Shown in pieces: positions 19,207 through 27,772 of a stretch of DNA of 64,000 nucleotides. The DNA is taken from NCBI RefSeq assembly GCF_900188325.1, contig NZ_FZPD01000002.1, positions 496,001 to 560,000 on the forward strand, given 5' to 3'. Numbering within the stretch: the stretch's first letter is position 1; every line of letters begins with the position of its first letter. This DNA comes from Ekhidna lutea. GTDB taxonomy: Bacteria; Bacteroidota; Bacteroidia; Cytophagales; Cyclobacteriaceae. Under the pieces are notes generated by a model, which did not search any database, was not told where the DNA came from, and saw only the letters and a program-made list of their open reading frames with translations. A program made the translations under genes and the position numbers.

Positions 19207-19214
19207 TAACTTTG
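19207..19214 (+). promoter_or_regulatory. -7 element of the universal-stress-protein promoter
   Basis: TAACTTTG matches TAnnTTTG and lies 20 nt before the TTG start at 19235. At the 19-nt spacing the upstream tetramer is ATGA, so the -33 half is not a good match. Confidence 0.5.
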
Positions 19215-19234
19215 CATCTCAAAACACCAGAAAA

Positions 19235-20143
19235 TTGATCGCACCGCTGAAAAAAATTATTGTTTGTCTTGACCATACATCTATGGATCAAGGATTGATT
19301 GAAAATGCCTGCTCATTAAGCAAAGTTGCAGGCACTACACAAATCACCTTTTTAAATGTTATAAAGGACTTCAATCTTCCTGACCCTGTCCTAAAGGAAT
19401 TTCCGGACTTACTTGAAAAAGCTTTGGCAGAAAGAGAAGATGAAATCAAAGGCTTGCTTAAAAAACACTTTAAATGTGATGTGTCTACCAAAATAAGGGT
19501 GAGACAGGGCGGTGAAACGAAGGAAATCCTGAAGGCTGCAAGTGAGATTAAATCAGACTTGATTATTCTAGGACGTAAAAAGGTAAGTGATTCGGTACTA
19601 AGCACAAGAGTAGCTCGTCGCTCGCCATGTAATCTTTTGCTTATTCCAGAAGGTACAAAGCTGAAATTTGACAACATCTTTATTCCTGTTGATTTTTCAG
19701 ATTACTCTTCATTATCCCTTAGAAGGACTCTTCTTCTTACAAAAGAACTTAAGTCAAAGATTTACCTTCAAAATGTCTATACAGTTCCTTCCAGCTATAG
19801 ATACTCAGGAAAGAGCTATAAAGAGTTTTCAGAAATCATGAAGGGTCATGCCAAAAAGGATCTGGAAGTGCTGATTAAAAAAGCCGAAAAACAATCTCAA
19901 GAGCTGGTTCCGGTAACCACCCTCGATGAGCATGGCAAGGTTATCGATTTAATAATGACTGAAGCGAGGAAGAAAAAGGTAGACCTGATTGTCATGGGAG
20001 CTAAAGGGCGAACAACCGCATCAGCGCTATTTATTGGCAGCAAGTCTGAAAGGATGATTAGAATCAATGAGGACATTCCTTTGATGATCATTCGAAAGAA
20101 GGGTGCGGTAGCAGGAATTTTAGAAACCTTAAAAGATCTCTGA
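19235..20143 (+). CDS. Tandem-domain universal stress protein (UspA family)
   Basis: A 302-residue cytoplasmic protein made of two UspA domains (about residues 4-145 and 150-290). The first domain begins KKIIVCLDHTSMDQGLIENA and contains SDLIILGRKKVSDSV; the second begins FDNIFIPVDFSDYSSLSL and ends with the ATP-binding signature IVMGAKGRTTASALFIGSKS (G-x2-G-x9-G-S/T type). The second domain therefore probably binds ATP and the first is more degenerate. The start is TTG, because no ATG is found in frame between the -7 element and the conserved start of the fold. The stop is immediately followed by the stop of the convergent marR gene. Confidence 0.85.
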   Translation: MIAPLKKIIVCLDHTSMDQGLIENACSLSKVAGTTQITFLNVIKDFNLPDPVLKEFPDLLEKALAEREDEIKGLLKKHFKCDVSTKIRVRQGGETKEILKAASEIKSDLIILGRKKVSDSVLSTRVARRSPCNLLLIPEGTKLKFDNIFIPVDFSDYSSLSLRRTLLLTKELKSKIYLQNVYTVPSSYRYSGKSYKEFSEIMKGHAKKDLEVLIKKAEKQSQELVPVTTLDEHGKVIDLIMTEARKKKVDLIVMGAKGRTTASALFIGSKSERMIRINEDIPLMIIRKKGAVAGILETLKDL

Positions 20144-20593
20144 TTATTCTCTAATCTTATCTAAAAGCGTATTAAGAGTTGAAGCTTCCTGTTCAGTTAG
20201 ATTGATATTCGAAGCTTGCCACTCTCCCATTTTAATGTCCATTTCGTCTAGTAGTTGAAGTCCCATGTCAGATATAAGAACATCAACTGCTCTTCGATCT
20301 TTTGCACATTGACTCCTTTTTACAAGTCCTTTTTGTTCCAATCTATCCACGATTCTGGACGCATTAGAACTTTTGTCAATCATCCTATCAATTAATAAAT
20401 TAACAGTTGCAGGATTAGGGTGTTGGCCTCTCAAGATTCTTAAAATATTATATTGTGGGGTTGTTAACCCACTTTCTTTAAAAAGTCGAACGTGCTGTTG
20501 ATTGAGCCAGGAATTCGTGAAAATGATATTCACGATTGCCTTTTCATATTCACTTTTAAACTTCTCCTGCTTGATCTCTTCAGAAATTCCCAT
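20144..20593 (-). CDS. MarR-family transcriptional regulator
   Basis: A 149-residue winged-helix repressor. The helix-turn-helix part is LTTPQYNILRILRGQHPNPA (about residues 43-62) followed by a recognition helix around DKSSNASRIVDRLEQKGLV. The wing has KRSQCAKDRRAVDVLISDMG with the conserved DxRxxxV pattern and the only cysteine, which could be redox-sensitive (inference). Dimerisation helices flank the core. Its target is not evident: the universal stress protein next door converges on it with no intergenic base, and the ECF sigma gene is divergent 137 nt away. Confidence 0.88.
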   Translation of the reverse strand: MGISEEIKQEKFKSEYEKAIVNIIFTNSWLNQQHVRLFKESGLTTPQYNILRILRGQHPNPATVNLLIDRMIDKSSNASRIVDRLEQKGLVKRSQCAKDRRAVDVLISDMGLQLLDEMDIKMGEWQASNINLTEQEASTLNTLLDKIRE

Positions 20594-20729
20594 GCTACAA
20601 ATTAAATACGATTACATTAAATGTAACAACACCCTCTAAGAATAGGTGCAAATCCATCAAAATTTCAAACGACATTAAACCATCAGCTATCTTTAGCATC
20701 TAAGAGTCAATACCCACCTGAATAGTAAA

Positions 20730-21266
20730 TTGGAAGAGCTGATTATAGAAAAAATCCGTGAAGATGAAACTCGCAACTATGGGTTCAACCTGTTGGTACG
20801 TGAATATCAGGAGCGAATTTATTGGCATGTGCGAAAGATGGTTATTGATCATGATGATGCAGATGATCTTTTACAGGAAATTTTTGTTAAAGTCTGGAAG
20901 AACCTTTCAACGTTTAGAGAGGACTCCAAACTATATACCTGGGTTTATCGGATAGCTACAAACGAGTGCCTTAATTTTCTAAAGAAGAAAAAAAGAAGGT
21001 TTTTCATGCCTATCCATGATTTGGAAGGTGAGTTAACGGAGAAACTTACAAGTAGCATGGAACCAACAGGTGACGAAGTGCAAATGAATCTTCAAAAAGC
21101 ATTGCTAAAGCTACCCGATAAACAACGAATGGTTTTTAATATGAAGTATTATGATGACATGAAGTTTACTGACATTGCAGACATCACAGGAACTAGCGTA
21201 GGTGCATTAAAGGCTAGTTATCATCATGCGGTGAAAAAAATTGAAAATTTTATTAATCCTGATTAA
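20730..21266 (+). CDS. ECF-type RNA polymerase sigma factor
   Basis: A 178-residue sigma-70 family protein of the extracytoplasmic-function group. Region 2 spans about residues 20-90, with DADDLLQEIFVKVWKNLSTF (core binding and -10 recognition) and WVYRIATNECLNFLKKKKRR. Region 4 spans about 120-175, with LPDKQRMVFNMKYYDDMKF and a helix-turn-helix FTDIADITGTSVGALKASYH. The start is TTG at 20730: the conserved N-terminus begins there and the next ATG is 36 codons later. It is followed 17 nt later by a probable anti-sigma gene, so it likely controls its own envelope-stress operon, ending at the outer-membrane protein at 23319. Confidence 0.92.
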   Translation: MEELIIEKIREDETRNYGFNLLVREYQERIYWHVRKMVIDHDDADDLLQEIFVKVWKNLSTFREDSKLYTWVYRIATNECLNFLKKKKRRFFMPIHDLEGELTEKLTSSMEPTGDEVQMNLQKALLKLPDKQRMVFNMKYYDDMKFTDIADITGTSVGALKASYHHAVKKIENFINPD

Positions 21267-21283
21267 ACCATTCAGAGGAATGA

Positions 21284-21724
21284 TTGTCTAAAGCAAACGA
21301 GATGAAATACAAACTTGACGATATTGACAAAAATGAGGTTTTCAAAGTCCCAGACGGTTACTTTGAAGACCTGCCTTTAAAGATTCAAAATAGAATCCAG
21401 GTAGAGCCACCTGTTAGCCGAAGCAAACGGGCTGTGTGGAGTCTCGCGATGGCAGCATCAATGGCCCTTATAGTCACTTTTGTTTTTATAAATCCAGGTG
21501 ACGATCCTACAGCAGAGGAATTACTAGCAGAGGTTTCACAAGATGAATTGATTGCTTACCTGGATTATGTTGAGTTAGATGAATACGACATTGCAAGCAC
21601 TTTTGAAGGAGAGGATGGGATGTTTGAGTTTGAAGACAGTAATGTTTTAGACGGAATAGACTTAGACAATCAGGCACTTGACGATGTGCTACTAGAATAC
21701 GATTTAGAAGACGAATATTTATAA
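21284..21724 (+). CDS. Probable membrane-bound anti-sigma factor with an acidic periplasmic tail
   Basis: A 146-residue single-pass membrane protein, taken from TTG at 21284; ATG at 21302 is an equally possible start. The cytoplasmic N-terminus carries VFKVPDGYFEDLPLKIQNRI (about residues 19-38), a pattern I associate with Bacteroidota proteins encoded after ECF sigma genes. One membrane helix follows (about 51-69). The remaining roughly 75 residues are predicted periplasmic and contain 28 Asp/Glu and no Lys or Arg. No zinc-binding anti-sigma motif (HxxxCxxC) is present. The anti-sigma role is inferred from position and topology. The next gene begins 2 nt after the stop. Confidence 0.6.
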   Translation: MSKANEMKYKLDDIDKNEVFKVPDGYFEDLPLKIQNRIQVEPPVSRSKRAVWSLAMAASMALIVTFVFINPGDDPTAEELLAEVSQDELIAYLDYVELDEYDIASTFEGEDGMFEFEDSNVLDGIDLDNQALDDVLLEYDLEDEYL

Positions 21725-21726
21725 CA

Positions 21727-22203
21727 ATGAAAAAGCTTTTAATAATCATGCTAATGATTGCCAGTGCAATGGCATATGCCCAGAGCCCTGAAGCAATGAA
21801 AAAAATCGAAGCTGCAAAAATCGCACTTATTACAGAGCGTTTGGAGCTTAGTCCTCAACAGGCAGAAAAATTCTGGCCTATTTACCGCGAGTTTGGTAAT
21901 AAGCGACTTGAAATAAGGAGAGAGTTTGACCAGGCAAGAAAAACCTTTGACTCTAATAAAGCCACGGAAGAAGAAAACAAAAAAATGCTTGAAATGGCCA
22001 ATCAGGTAAAGGAGCGACAATTAAAACTCGAGCGAGCCTATTCTGAGCGAATCCTGAATGTTATCACAACCAGGCAATTAAATAATCTGAGAAAAGCGGA
22101 GAATGATTTTAAAGAAATGCTACTCAAGCGAATAAGAGCAGAACAAATGAAACGACAAAAACAACGGAGAAACGATGGAAGACTAAACGATCGACGTAAC
22201 TAA
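21727..22203 (+). CDS. Spy/CpxP-like periplasmic helical protein
   Basis: A 158-residue protein with a signal peptide (MKKLLIIMLMIASAMAYAQ). The mature part is predicted all-helical. It begins with ALITERLELSPQQAEKFWPI, which resembles the LTxxQ motif of the Spy/CpxP/CnrX group of periplasmic chaperones and sensors, and continues as long charged helices. The last 25 residues are very basic (11 Lys/Arg). In related systems such proteins sense envelope damage or metal and control an anti-sigma factor. Here it directly follows the probable anti-sigma gene, whose tail is acidic, so an electrostatic interaction is plausible but unproven. Confidence 0.6.
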   Translation: MKKLLIIMLMIASAMAYAQSPEAMKKIEAAKIALITERLELSPQQAEKFWPIYREFGNKRLEIRREFDQARKTFDSNKATEEENKKMLEMANQVKERQLKLERAYSERILNVITTRQLNNLRKAENDFKEMLLKRIRAEQMKRQKQRRNDGRLNDRRN

Positions 22204-22221
22204 ACCAACCTACCCTACCTG

Positions 22222-23319
22222 ATGCGTCGAACAGTCACTATAGCAATTTTGCTAAGTACGGCTTTTTTATCTTTTTCTCAAGATACTTTAAGCTATGCTG
22301 AGCAATTAAGAGCCATTGAAGAGGAGATGGATTCATTATCCATCTTCAATCTGATTGATAGTCTGTTCAATATTGAGACATCTATTTCAAATGAACTTAA
22401 TGTTCGGGTCGGAGTGACAACCAGTGTGACAAGCGCGGGACGGGATTATAACCTCAATCAATCTGGCGTTTCATCCGGTATTACTTTCTATCATAAAAAA
22501 GGATTTTACGGCGACTTGTCTGGCTATTGGAACAGCGGAGTGGAACCGCATTACAATCCTACGGTGCTATCTATAGGTTATCTCGGAAACATTAATCCTA
22601 AATGGAGCTATTCCTTTGACTATGAAAAGTGGTTTTTTAACCCTAATGACTCTTCCGAAAATCCATTAAGACATTCTGTAGCTAGTTCGTTAAGCTATGA
22701 TTTCAATTTTGGATACGCCAGCATTGATTATTCTTTTCTCTTTGGTAGCGAAACAGCACATCGATTGATTGGCAACCTAACAGGAACAATTAATTTAGGA
22801 AAGTGGTGGGTTTTTAGGAGTGTTAACATTTATCCCAGTTTCAATATGATGTATGGGAATGCTGATATTACTCAGCTAAGAGTTACACGGGAACAGCTAT
22901 CTGATGAAAATAAAAAGCGACTTCAATTGCTGATTGAATTTAGCGAGCTCACAAGAGAGCAAAAAATTAAGCTTTGGAATTCCGTAAATGAAGCGTTTGA
23001 AAACGGGAGAATAACTGAGCGAAAAAGAGATCAATATAGAAATTTGCTAATAAACTCCAATCAACTAACCGAAGAGGAAAAACAAGAACTTCAGACACTC
23101 ATAGAAGATGGAATTGAGTATGATGAATATCTGGATGGCAATCAGTTTGGATTACTTAACTATGCTTTTACAATCCCAATATCTTTTTCTACAAATCGCT
23201 GGAACATTCTTCTGAGCTACACCTACAGCATTCCTGTAAAGCTTCCTGATGAGTTTTTTGAGGTAGATCCAATCGGATACTTTGGTGCATCAGTTTCCTA
23301 TAGAATACCTTTCAAATAA
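22222..23319 (+). CDS. Outer-membrane beta-barrel-like protein with a helical insert
   Basis: A 365-residue protein with a signal peptide (about residues 1-20, ending SFSQ). Much of the sequence alternates polar and aromatic residues as in outer-membrane strands (for example HYNPTVLSIGYLGNINPKW and SYDFNFGYASIDYSFLFG), and the C-terminus ends in a strand closing with ASVSYRIPFK. Between about residues 215 and 308 lies a charged segment predicted helical, with two LTxxQ/LTxxE-like repeats (LTREQKIKLW and LTEEEKQELQ). No family is recognised. As the last gene of the sigma-factor block it may be the output or sensor of that stress response. Confidence 0.55.
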   Translation: MRRTVTIAILLSTAFLSFSQDTLSYAEQLRAIEEEMDSLSIFNLIDSLFNIETSISNELNVRVGVTTSVTSAGRDYNLNQSGVSSGITFYHKKGFYGDLSGYWNSGVEPHYNPTVLSIGYLGNINPKWSYSFDYEKWFFNPNDSSENPLRHSVASSLSYDFNFGYASIDYSFLFGSETAHRLIGNLTGTINLGKWWVFRSVNIYPSFNMMYGNADITQLRVTREQLSDENKKRLQLLIEFSELTREQKIKLWNSVNEAFENGRITERKRDQYRNLLINSNQLTEEEKQELQTLIEDGIEYDEYLDGNQFGLLNYAFTIPISFSTNRWNILLSYTYSIPVKLPDEFFEVDPIGYFGASVSYRIPFK

Positions 23320-23343
23320 TCAACGGTATAAAGAATAAAAGCC

Positions 23344-23351
23344 TACCTTTG
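23344..23351 (+). promoter_or_regulatory. -7 element of the pyrG promoter
   Basis: TACCTTTG matches TAnnTTTG and lies 33 nt before the pyrG ATG. No TTG is found at the expected upstream spacing. Confidence 0.5.
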
Positions 23352-23384
23352 CGTCCCGTAACAAGAAATAGGTAAACACTCTTC

Positions 23385-25004
23385 ATGTCTAAAACGAAAT
23401 ACATCTTTGTTACGGGCGGTGTAACATCATCCCTCGGAAAAGGAATCGTCGCAGCTTCGCTCGGTAAACTACTACAAGCCAGAGGCTTATCCGTAACTAT
23501 TCAGAAATTTGACCCATATATTAATATTGATCCGGGTACATTAAATCCATACGAACATGGTGAGTGTTATGTAACTAACGATGGTGCAGAAACCGATCTG
23601 GATCTGGGACATTACGAACGGTTTTTGAGTATTGAAACCTCTCAATCAAACAATGTCACGACTGGTAGGATATACTATAACGTAATTCAAAAAGAACGCA
23701 AAGGAGAATTCCTAGGTAAGACCGTACAGGTCATTCCACATATCACCGATGAAATCAAGAACAACATCTACAAGCTGGGGGAAACCGGAAAATACGATGT
23801 GGTTATTACTGAAATTGGAGGGTGTGTTGGTGACATTGAGTCCCTCCCATTTATTGAAGCAGTTCGTCAGGCTAAATTTGAACTTGGCTCAAGCAATAGC
23901 ATCTCTATTCACCTAACCCTTATTCCCTATCTCAAGGCCTCCGGTGAATTAAAAACCAAACCCACACAACATTCTGTAAAAGAATTGTTAGAAGCAGGAA
24001 TTCAGCCCGACATATTAGTTTGTCGATCTGAGTATCCAATCACACAAGAGATTAGAAAGAAACTAGCCCTTTTTTGCAACGTACCAATCAATTCGGTCAT
24101 AGAGGCGCTTGACGCACCAACAATCTATGATGTGCCAATTCTCATGCGAAAAGAGAAACTTGATGAGCGTGTGCTTACCAAGTTTAAGATGCCTTATAAG
24201 AAGGAACCGAAAATCGAAAAATGGAAAGAGTTTCTTGGTCGCCTTAAAAACCCAACAGATTCTGTAAATATCGGGTTGGTTGGAAAGTATGTAGAGCTAC
24301 AGGATGCATATAAGTCGATTGCAGAATCATTTATTCATGCAGGTGCAGCCAATGAATGTAAGGTGAACCTGAAATGGATTCACGCGGAAGAATTGGATGG
24401 CGACAATGTACAGAAAGAACTTTCAGGACTTGATGGTATTCTTGTTGCTCCCGGTTTCGGTGAGCGTGGCATTGAAGGAAAAATTTATGCAGTGCAATAT
24501 GCCCGTGAAAATAAAGTACCATTTTTCGGTATTTGTCTTGGTATGCAATGTGCGGTTATAGAGTTTGCCAGAAACGTCATTGGAAAGAAAAAAGCAAACA
24601 GTGCTGAAATGGGAAAGACATCCTATCCTGTCATTGATCTGATGGAAAGTCAGAAAAACATCAAAGATATGGGCGGAACCATGCGTCTTGGGGCTTATGT
24701 TTGCGAGCTCAAAAAAGGCAGTAAAGCCTATTCAGCATACGGATCAAAGAAAATAATGGAGCGTCACCGACATAGATACGAGTTTAACAATAAGTATCTG
24801 GAGGATTATGAAAATGCAGGCATGATTGCAACGGGTATCAACCCGGACACCAATCTTGTGGAAATAATGGAAATTAAAGATCACCCATGGTTTGTCGGTA
24901 CCCAATACCACCCTGAGTTGAAATCTACAGTGATGGATCCTCATCCACTTTTTGTAAAATTTATCAAAACATCTCTTGATCTGAAGAAGAGTCAGGAAAT
25001 ATAA
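23385..25004 (+). CDS. pyrG: CTP synthase (glutamine-hydrolysing)
   Basis: Makes CTP from UTP, ATP and glutamine. The 539-residue protein has the normal two-domain form. The N-terminal synthetase domain starts [17 protein letters not shown] (ATP loop) and has [17 protein letters not shown] near residue 145. The C-terminal class I glutamine amidotransferase domain carries the nucleophile in [18 protein letters not shown] and the His-Glu pair in [11 protein letters not shown]. It is followed 10 nt later by yidC, forming a likely two-gene operon ended by the terminator at 26851-26894. Confidence 0.98.
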   Translation: MSKTKYIFVTGGVTSSLGKGIVAASLGKLLQARGLSVTIQKFDPYINIDPGTLNPYEHGECYVTNDGAETDLDLGHYERFLSIETSQSNNVTTGRIYYNVIQKERKGEFLGKTVQVIPHITDEIKNNIYKLGETGKYDVVITEIGGCVGDIESLPFIEAVRQAKFELGSSNSISIHLTLIPYLKASGELKTKPTQHSVKELLEAGIQPDILVCRSEYPITQEIRKKLALFCNVPINSVIEALDAPTIYDVPILMRKEKLDERVLTKFKMPYKKEPKIEKWKEFLGRLKNPTDSVNIGLVGKYVELQDAYKSIAESFIHAGAANECKVNLKWIHAEELDGDNVQKELSGLDGILVAPGFGERGIEGKIYAVQYARENKVPFFGICLGMQCAVIEFARNVIGKKKANSAEMGKTSYPVIDLMESQKNIKDMGGTMRLGAYVCELKKGSKAYSAYGSKKIMERHRHRYEFNNKYLEDYENAGMIATGINPDTNLVEIMEIKDHPWFVGTQYHPELKSTVMDPHPLFVKFIKTSLDLKKSQEI

Positions 25005-25014
25005 TTCATACTAC

Positions 25015-26832
25015 ATGGACAGAAATCAAATTATAGGTCTAACCCTAATGTTTGCCTTATTGGCTGTTTACTTTACCTGGTTCGCGCCTGACGCACCTCA
25101 GCCAGAAGAGCTCACCACTCAGCAAGAACCCGCTACTGAGACTATTCAGGAAGCAACCCCAACTGACAGTGTCACTACACTACCAGTAGTTTCAGATTCT
25201 GAACAAAACTCACTGAACACCCAGAAATATGGGGCGTTTGCTTTCGCAGCATCCGGAGATGAGTCCATTCAAAAAATAGAAAATGAAGAGCTGATAATCA
25301 ACCTATCTAATAAAGGGGGAAGAATCAAAGATGTGATTCTTAAAAATCACAAAGATTACCTTGGAAATGACCTGGTTTTGGTTGACGGCTCGAAATCAAA
25401 AAGTGATCTTGTAGTTGATCATAACGGCAGAAAAATCAACCTCTCTGAGTTAGCGTTTGCTCCAACGACAAAAAAAATTGGAGATACTACACAAATTTCA
25501 TTTGTGCTTACGGATGGTAATTTCTCTATCATTCAGAAATACCTAGTCCCTCCAAAAGGATTTGAGATTGCATACAGTATTGAAAGCAAAAACCTGAACA
25601 CTATCCTGAATCCAACTGATGTCAACTTCAACTGGAATCATGCGATCAATCGAGCAGAAGCTCATTTGGAAGATGGAAGAATAAACAGTAACGTTCGTTA
25701 TCTTCTTGCAAATGGCGATTATGATGAGCTGTCTGAAAGATCTACAGAATTTGAAGATGAAACTTTGGGGAGTCAGGTAAAATGGGTCTCATTCAAGCAA
25801 AAGTTTTTTACGGCTGCCATCATTGCTAAAAATGCTTTCCAATCAGGCTATGTAAATCAAACGGTTGATTTTGGAGATACCACATCTGTTAAGAATCTTT
25901 CCATGCAGATGCTGATCCCTTATTCGGATTTTGCAAATGAATTTAAAGCCCGATACTTCTTCGGACCAAACAACTACCGAATACTCAAAAAAGTAGCGCC
26001 TGACTTTGAAGAGAATCTGGACATGGGTTGGGGGCCACTACCCCTTGTCAATAAGTATTTGATCATCCCTATATTTCATTTTCTTGAAGGATTCCTCTCT
26101 AACTATGGAATCATCATCTTGCTAATTGTGATCGTTATCCGTTTGATTCTAGCGCCTCTCACCTGGAAATCGCACATGTCCATGGCCAAGATGCGGGCGA
26201 TGAAGCCTGAGCTGGATGAAATCAAAGCGAAGCACGATGGTGATATGCAGAAAGCTCAACAGGAGCAAATGAAGCTCTATCAGCAAGTTGGTATTAATCC
26301 TGTGAGTGGGTGTATCCCAATGTTGTTGCAAATGCCTATCCTTTTTGCCTTATTCTTTTTCTTTCCAAATGCAGTTGAACTGAGACAAGAGGCATTCTTG
26401 TGGGCACACGATCTATCAACATATGATAGCATCATCAATCTCCCATTTGAAATTCCTTTCTATGGGGATCATGTGAGTTTGTTCACGCTACTGATGACAT
26501 TATCGACCATTCTATATACCTGGAGTAATAGCCAGATCACAACCGTACAGGGACCAATGAAAACCTTGCAGTACATGATGCCAATCATGTTCCTATTTGT
26601 TTTGAATAGCTATGCATCCGGTTTGACGTTTTACTACTTTGTTTCTAACATGGTGACATTTGGACAAACACTTCTTTTTAGAAAAATTATTGATGAAGAT
26701 AAAATCCATGCCTTGTTGCAGGAAAACAAGAAAAAGAATGCGAACAAGAAAAAGTCAAAATTTCAGCAGCGTTTAGAAGATGCTATGAAAGCAAACCAGG
26801 AAGCTCAGAAAAAGAGTAAAAAGAAAAAATAG
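25015..26832 (+). CDS. yidC: Membrane protein insertase YidC
   Basis: Inserts proteins into the inner membrane, alone or with Sec. The 605-residue protein is a Gram-negative-type YidC: an N-terminal membrane anchor (MDRNQIIGLTLMFALLAVYF), a large periplasmic beta-sandwich domain (about residues 80-345) and a five-helix core. The core shows GIIILLIVIVIRLILAPLTW, the cytoplasmic hairpin rich in Met/Lys/Glu, and VGINPVSGCIPMLLQMPILF. The conserved Arg of the hydrophilic groove is in VIRLILAP. The tail is Lys-rich (KKNANKKKSK and KKSKKKK), fitting ribosome contact. Confidence 0.98.
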   Translation: MDRNQIIGLTLMFALLAVYFTWFAPDAPQPEELTTQQEPATETIQEATPTDSVTTLPVVSDSEQNSLNTQKYGAFAFAASGDESIQKIENEELIINLSNKGGRIKDVILKNHKDYLGNDLVLVDGSKSKSDLVVDHNGRKINLSELAFAPTTKKIGDTTQISFVLTDGNFSIIQKYLVPPKGFEIAYSIESKNLNTILNPTDVNFNWNHAINRAEAHLEDGRINSNVRYLLANGDYDELSERSTEFEDETLGSQVKWVSFKQKFFTAAIIAKNAFQSGYVNQTVDFGDTTSVKNLSMQMLIPYSDFANEFKARYFFGPNNYRILKKVAPDFEENLDMGWGPLPLVNKYLIIPIFHFLEGFLSNYGIIILLIVIVIRLILAPLTWKSHMSMAKMRAMKPELDEIKAKHDGDMQKAQQEQMKLYQQVGINPVSGCIPMLLQMPILFALFFFFPNAVELRQEAFLWAHDLSTYDSIINLPFEIPFYGDHVSLFTLLMTLSTILYTWSNSQITTVQGPMKTLQYMMPIMFLFVLNSYASGLTFYYFVSNMVTFGQTLLFRKIIDEDKIHALLQENKKKNANKKKSKFQQRLEDAMKANQEAQKKSKKKK

Positions 26833-26850
26833 ATTGTTGATAACCGCACC

Positions 26851-26894
26851 AAAAACCTTGATTCTAAGTTATTGAATCAAGGTTTTTCTTTTTT
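26851..26894 (+). terminator. Intrinsic terminator after yidC
   Basis: AAAAACCTTGATTC (26851-26864) pairs perfectly with GAATCAAGGTTTTT (26874-26887) around a 9-nt loop and is followed by CTTTTTT. It should end the pyrG-yidC transcript. Confidence 0.9.
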
Positions 26895-26937
26895 ACACAA
26901 GTTATTCACAACATGACTATCTTGAGAACAGGTTGGA

Positions 26938-26945
26938 TATATTTG
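26938..26945 (+). promoter_or_regulatory. -7 element of the parAB promoter
   Basis: TATATTTG matches TAnnTTTG, 43 nt before the parA ATG and just after the yidC terminator. The -33 half is not evident. Confidence 0.45.
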
Positions 26946-26988
26946 TGTCCGTTACGCTACCTAAAATCACATTTGAAAAGAAAATTAT

Positions 26989-27765
26989 ATGGGTAAGATC
27001 ATTTCTATCGCAAATCAAAAAGGAGGAGTAGGCAAAACAACTACTGCTATAAATCTAGCAGCAAGCCTCGCAGCTCTTGAATTTAAAACCCTCATTGTGG
27101 ATGCTGATCCGCAAGCGAATGCTACTTCAGGCGTTGGGGTTGATCCAAAAAGCGTAGAGGTGAGTATATATGAATGCATGGTAGATGGCGAAAGTGCTAA
27201 AAAGAGCATAGTAGATACCCAGATTAAATTTCTGGATCTTCTACCCTCTCACATAGATTTAGTGGGCGCTGAAGTTGAAATGGTAAACATTGAAGAGCGA
27301 GAAGAAAAAATGAAGCAGGCGCTTGCTGAGGTTAGAGATGATTATGACTTCATCATTATTGACTGTTCTCCTTCCCTAGGGCTGATTACGATTAATGCAC
27401 TTACTGCATCTGATTCCGTTATCGTACCGGTCCAGTGTGAATACTTTGCTCTAGAGGGTCTAGGCAAACTTCTAAATACCATCAAGATCATTCAGACCCG
27501 ATTAAATCAGGATTTAGAAATTGAAGGTATTTTGCTTACCATGTACGATGTGAGGCTTAACCTAGCCAACCAGGTAGTGGAAGAAGTAAAGATGCATTTC
27601 GAATCACTTGTATTCAGCACAATGATTCCAAGAAACATTAAACTAAGCGAATCACCCGGATTTGGCATGCCGGCCATCACGCATGATGCCGACAGCAAAG
27701 GGTCTATCAGCTACCTGAATCTTGCCAAAGAGATCATGGAGCGAAACGAGGTAAAAGCAGCTTGA
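26989..27765 (+). CDS. parA: Chromosome partitioning ATPase ParA (Soj type)
   Basis: A 258-residue ParA/MinD-family ATPase for origin segregation. The deviant Walker A is [15 protein letters not shown] near residue 11, followed by [12 protein letters not shown] (Walker A') and [20 protein letters not shown] (Walker B). There is no N-terminal DNA-binding domain, which fits a chromosomal Soj-type protein rather than plasmid P1-type ParA. parB follows 7 nt downstream. No replication gene is nearby, and no convincing parS site was seen in the window. Confidence 0.97.
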   Translation: MGKIISIANQKGGVGKTTTAINLAASLAALEFKTLIVDADPQANATSGVGVDPKSVEVSIYECMVDGESAKKSIVDTQIKFLDLLPSHIDLVGAEVEMVNIEEREEKMKQALAEVRDDYDFIIIDCSPSLGLITINALTASDSVIVPVQCEYFALEGLGKLLNTIKIIQTRLNQDLEIEGILLTMYDVRLNLANQVVEEVKMHFESLVFSTMIPRNIKLSESPGFGMPAITHDADSKGSISYLNLAKEIMERNEVKAA

Positions 27766-27772
27766 AGAGAAA

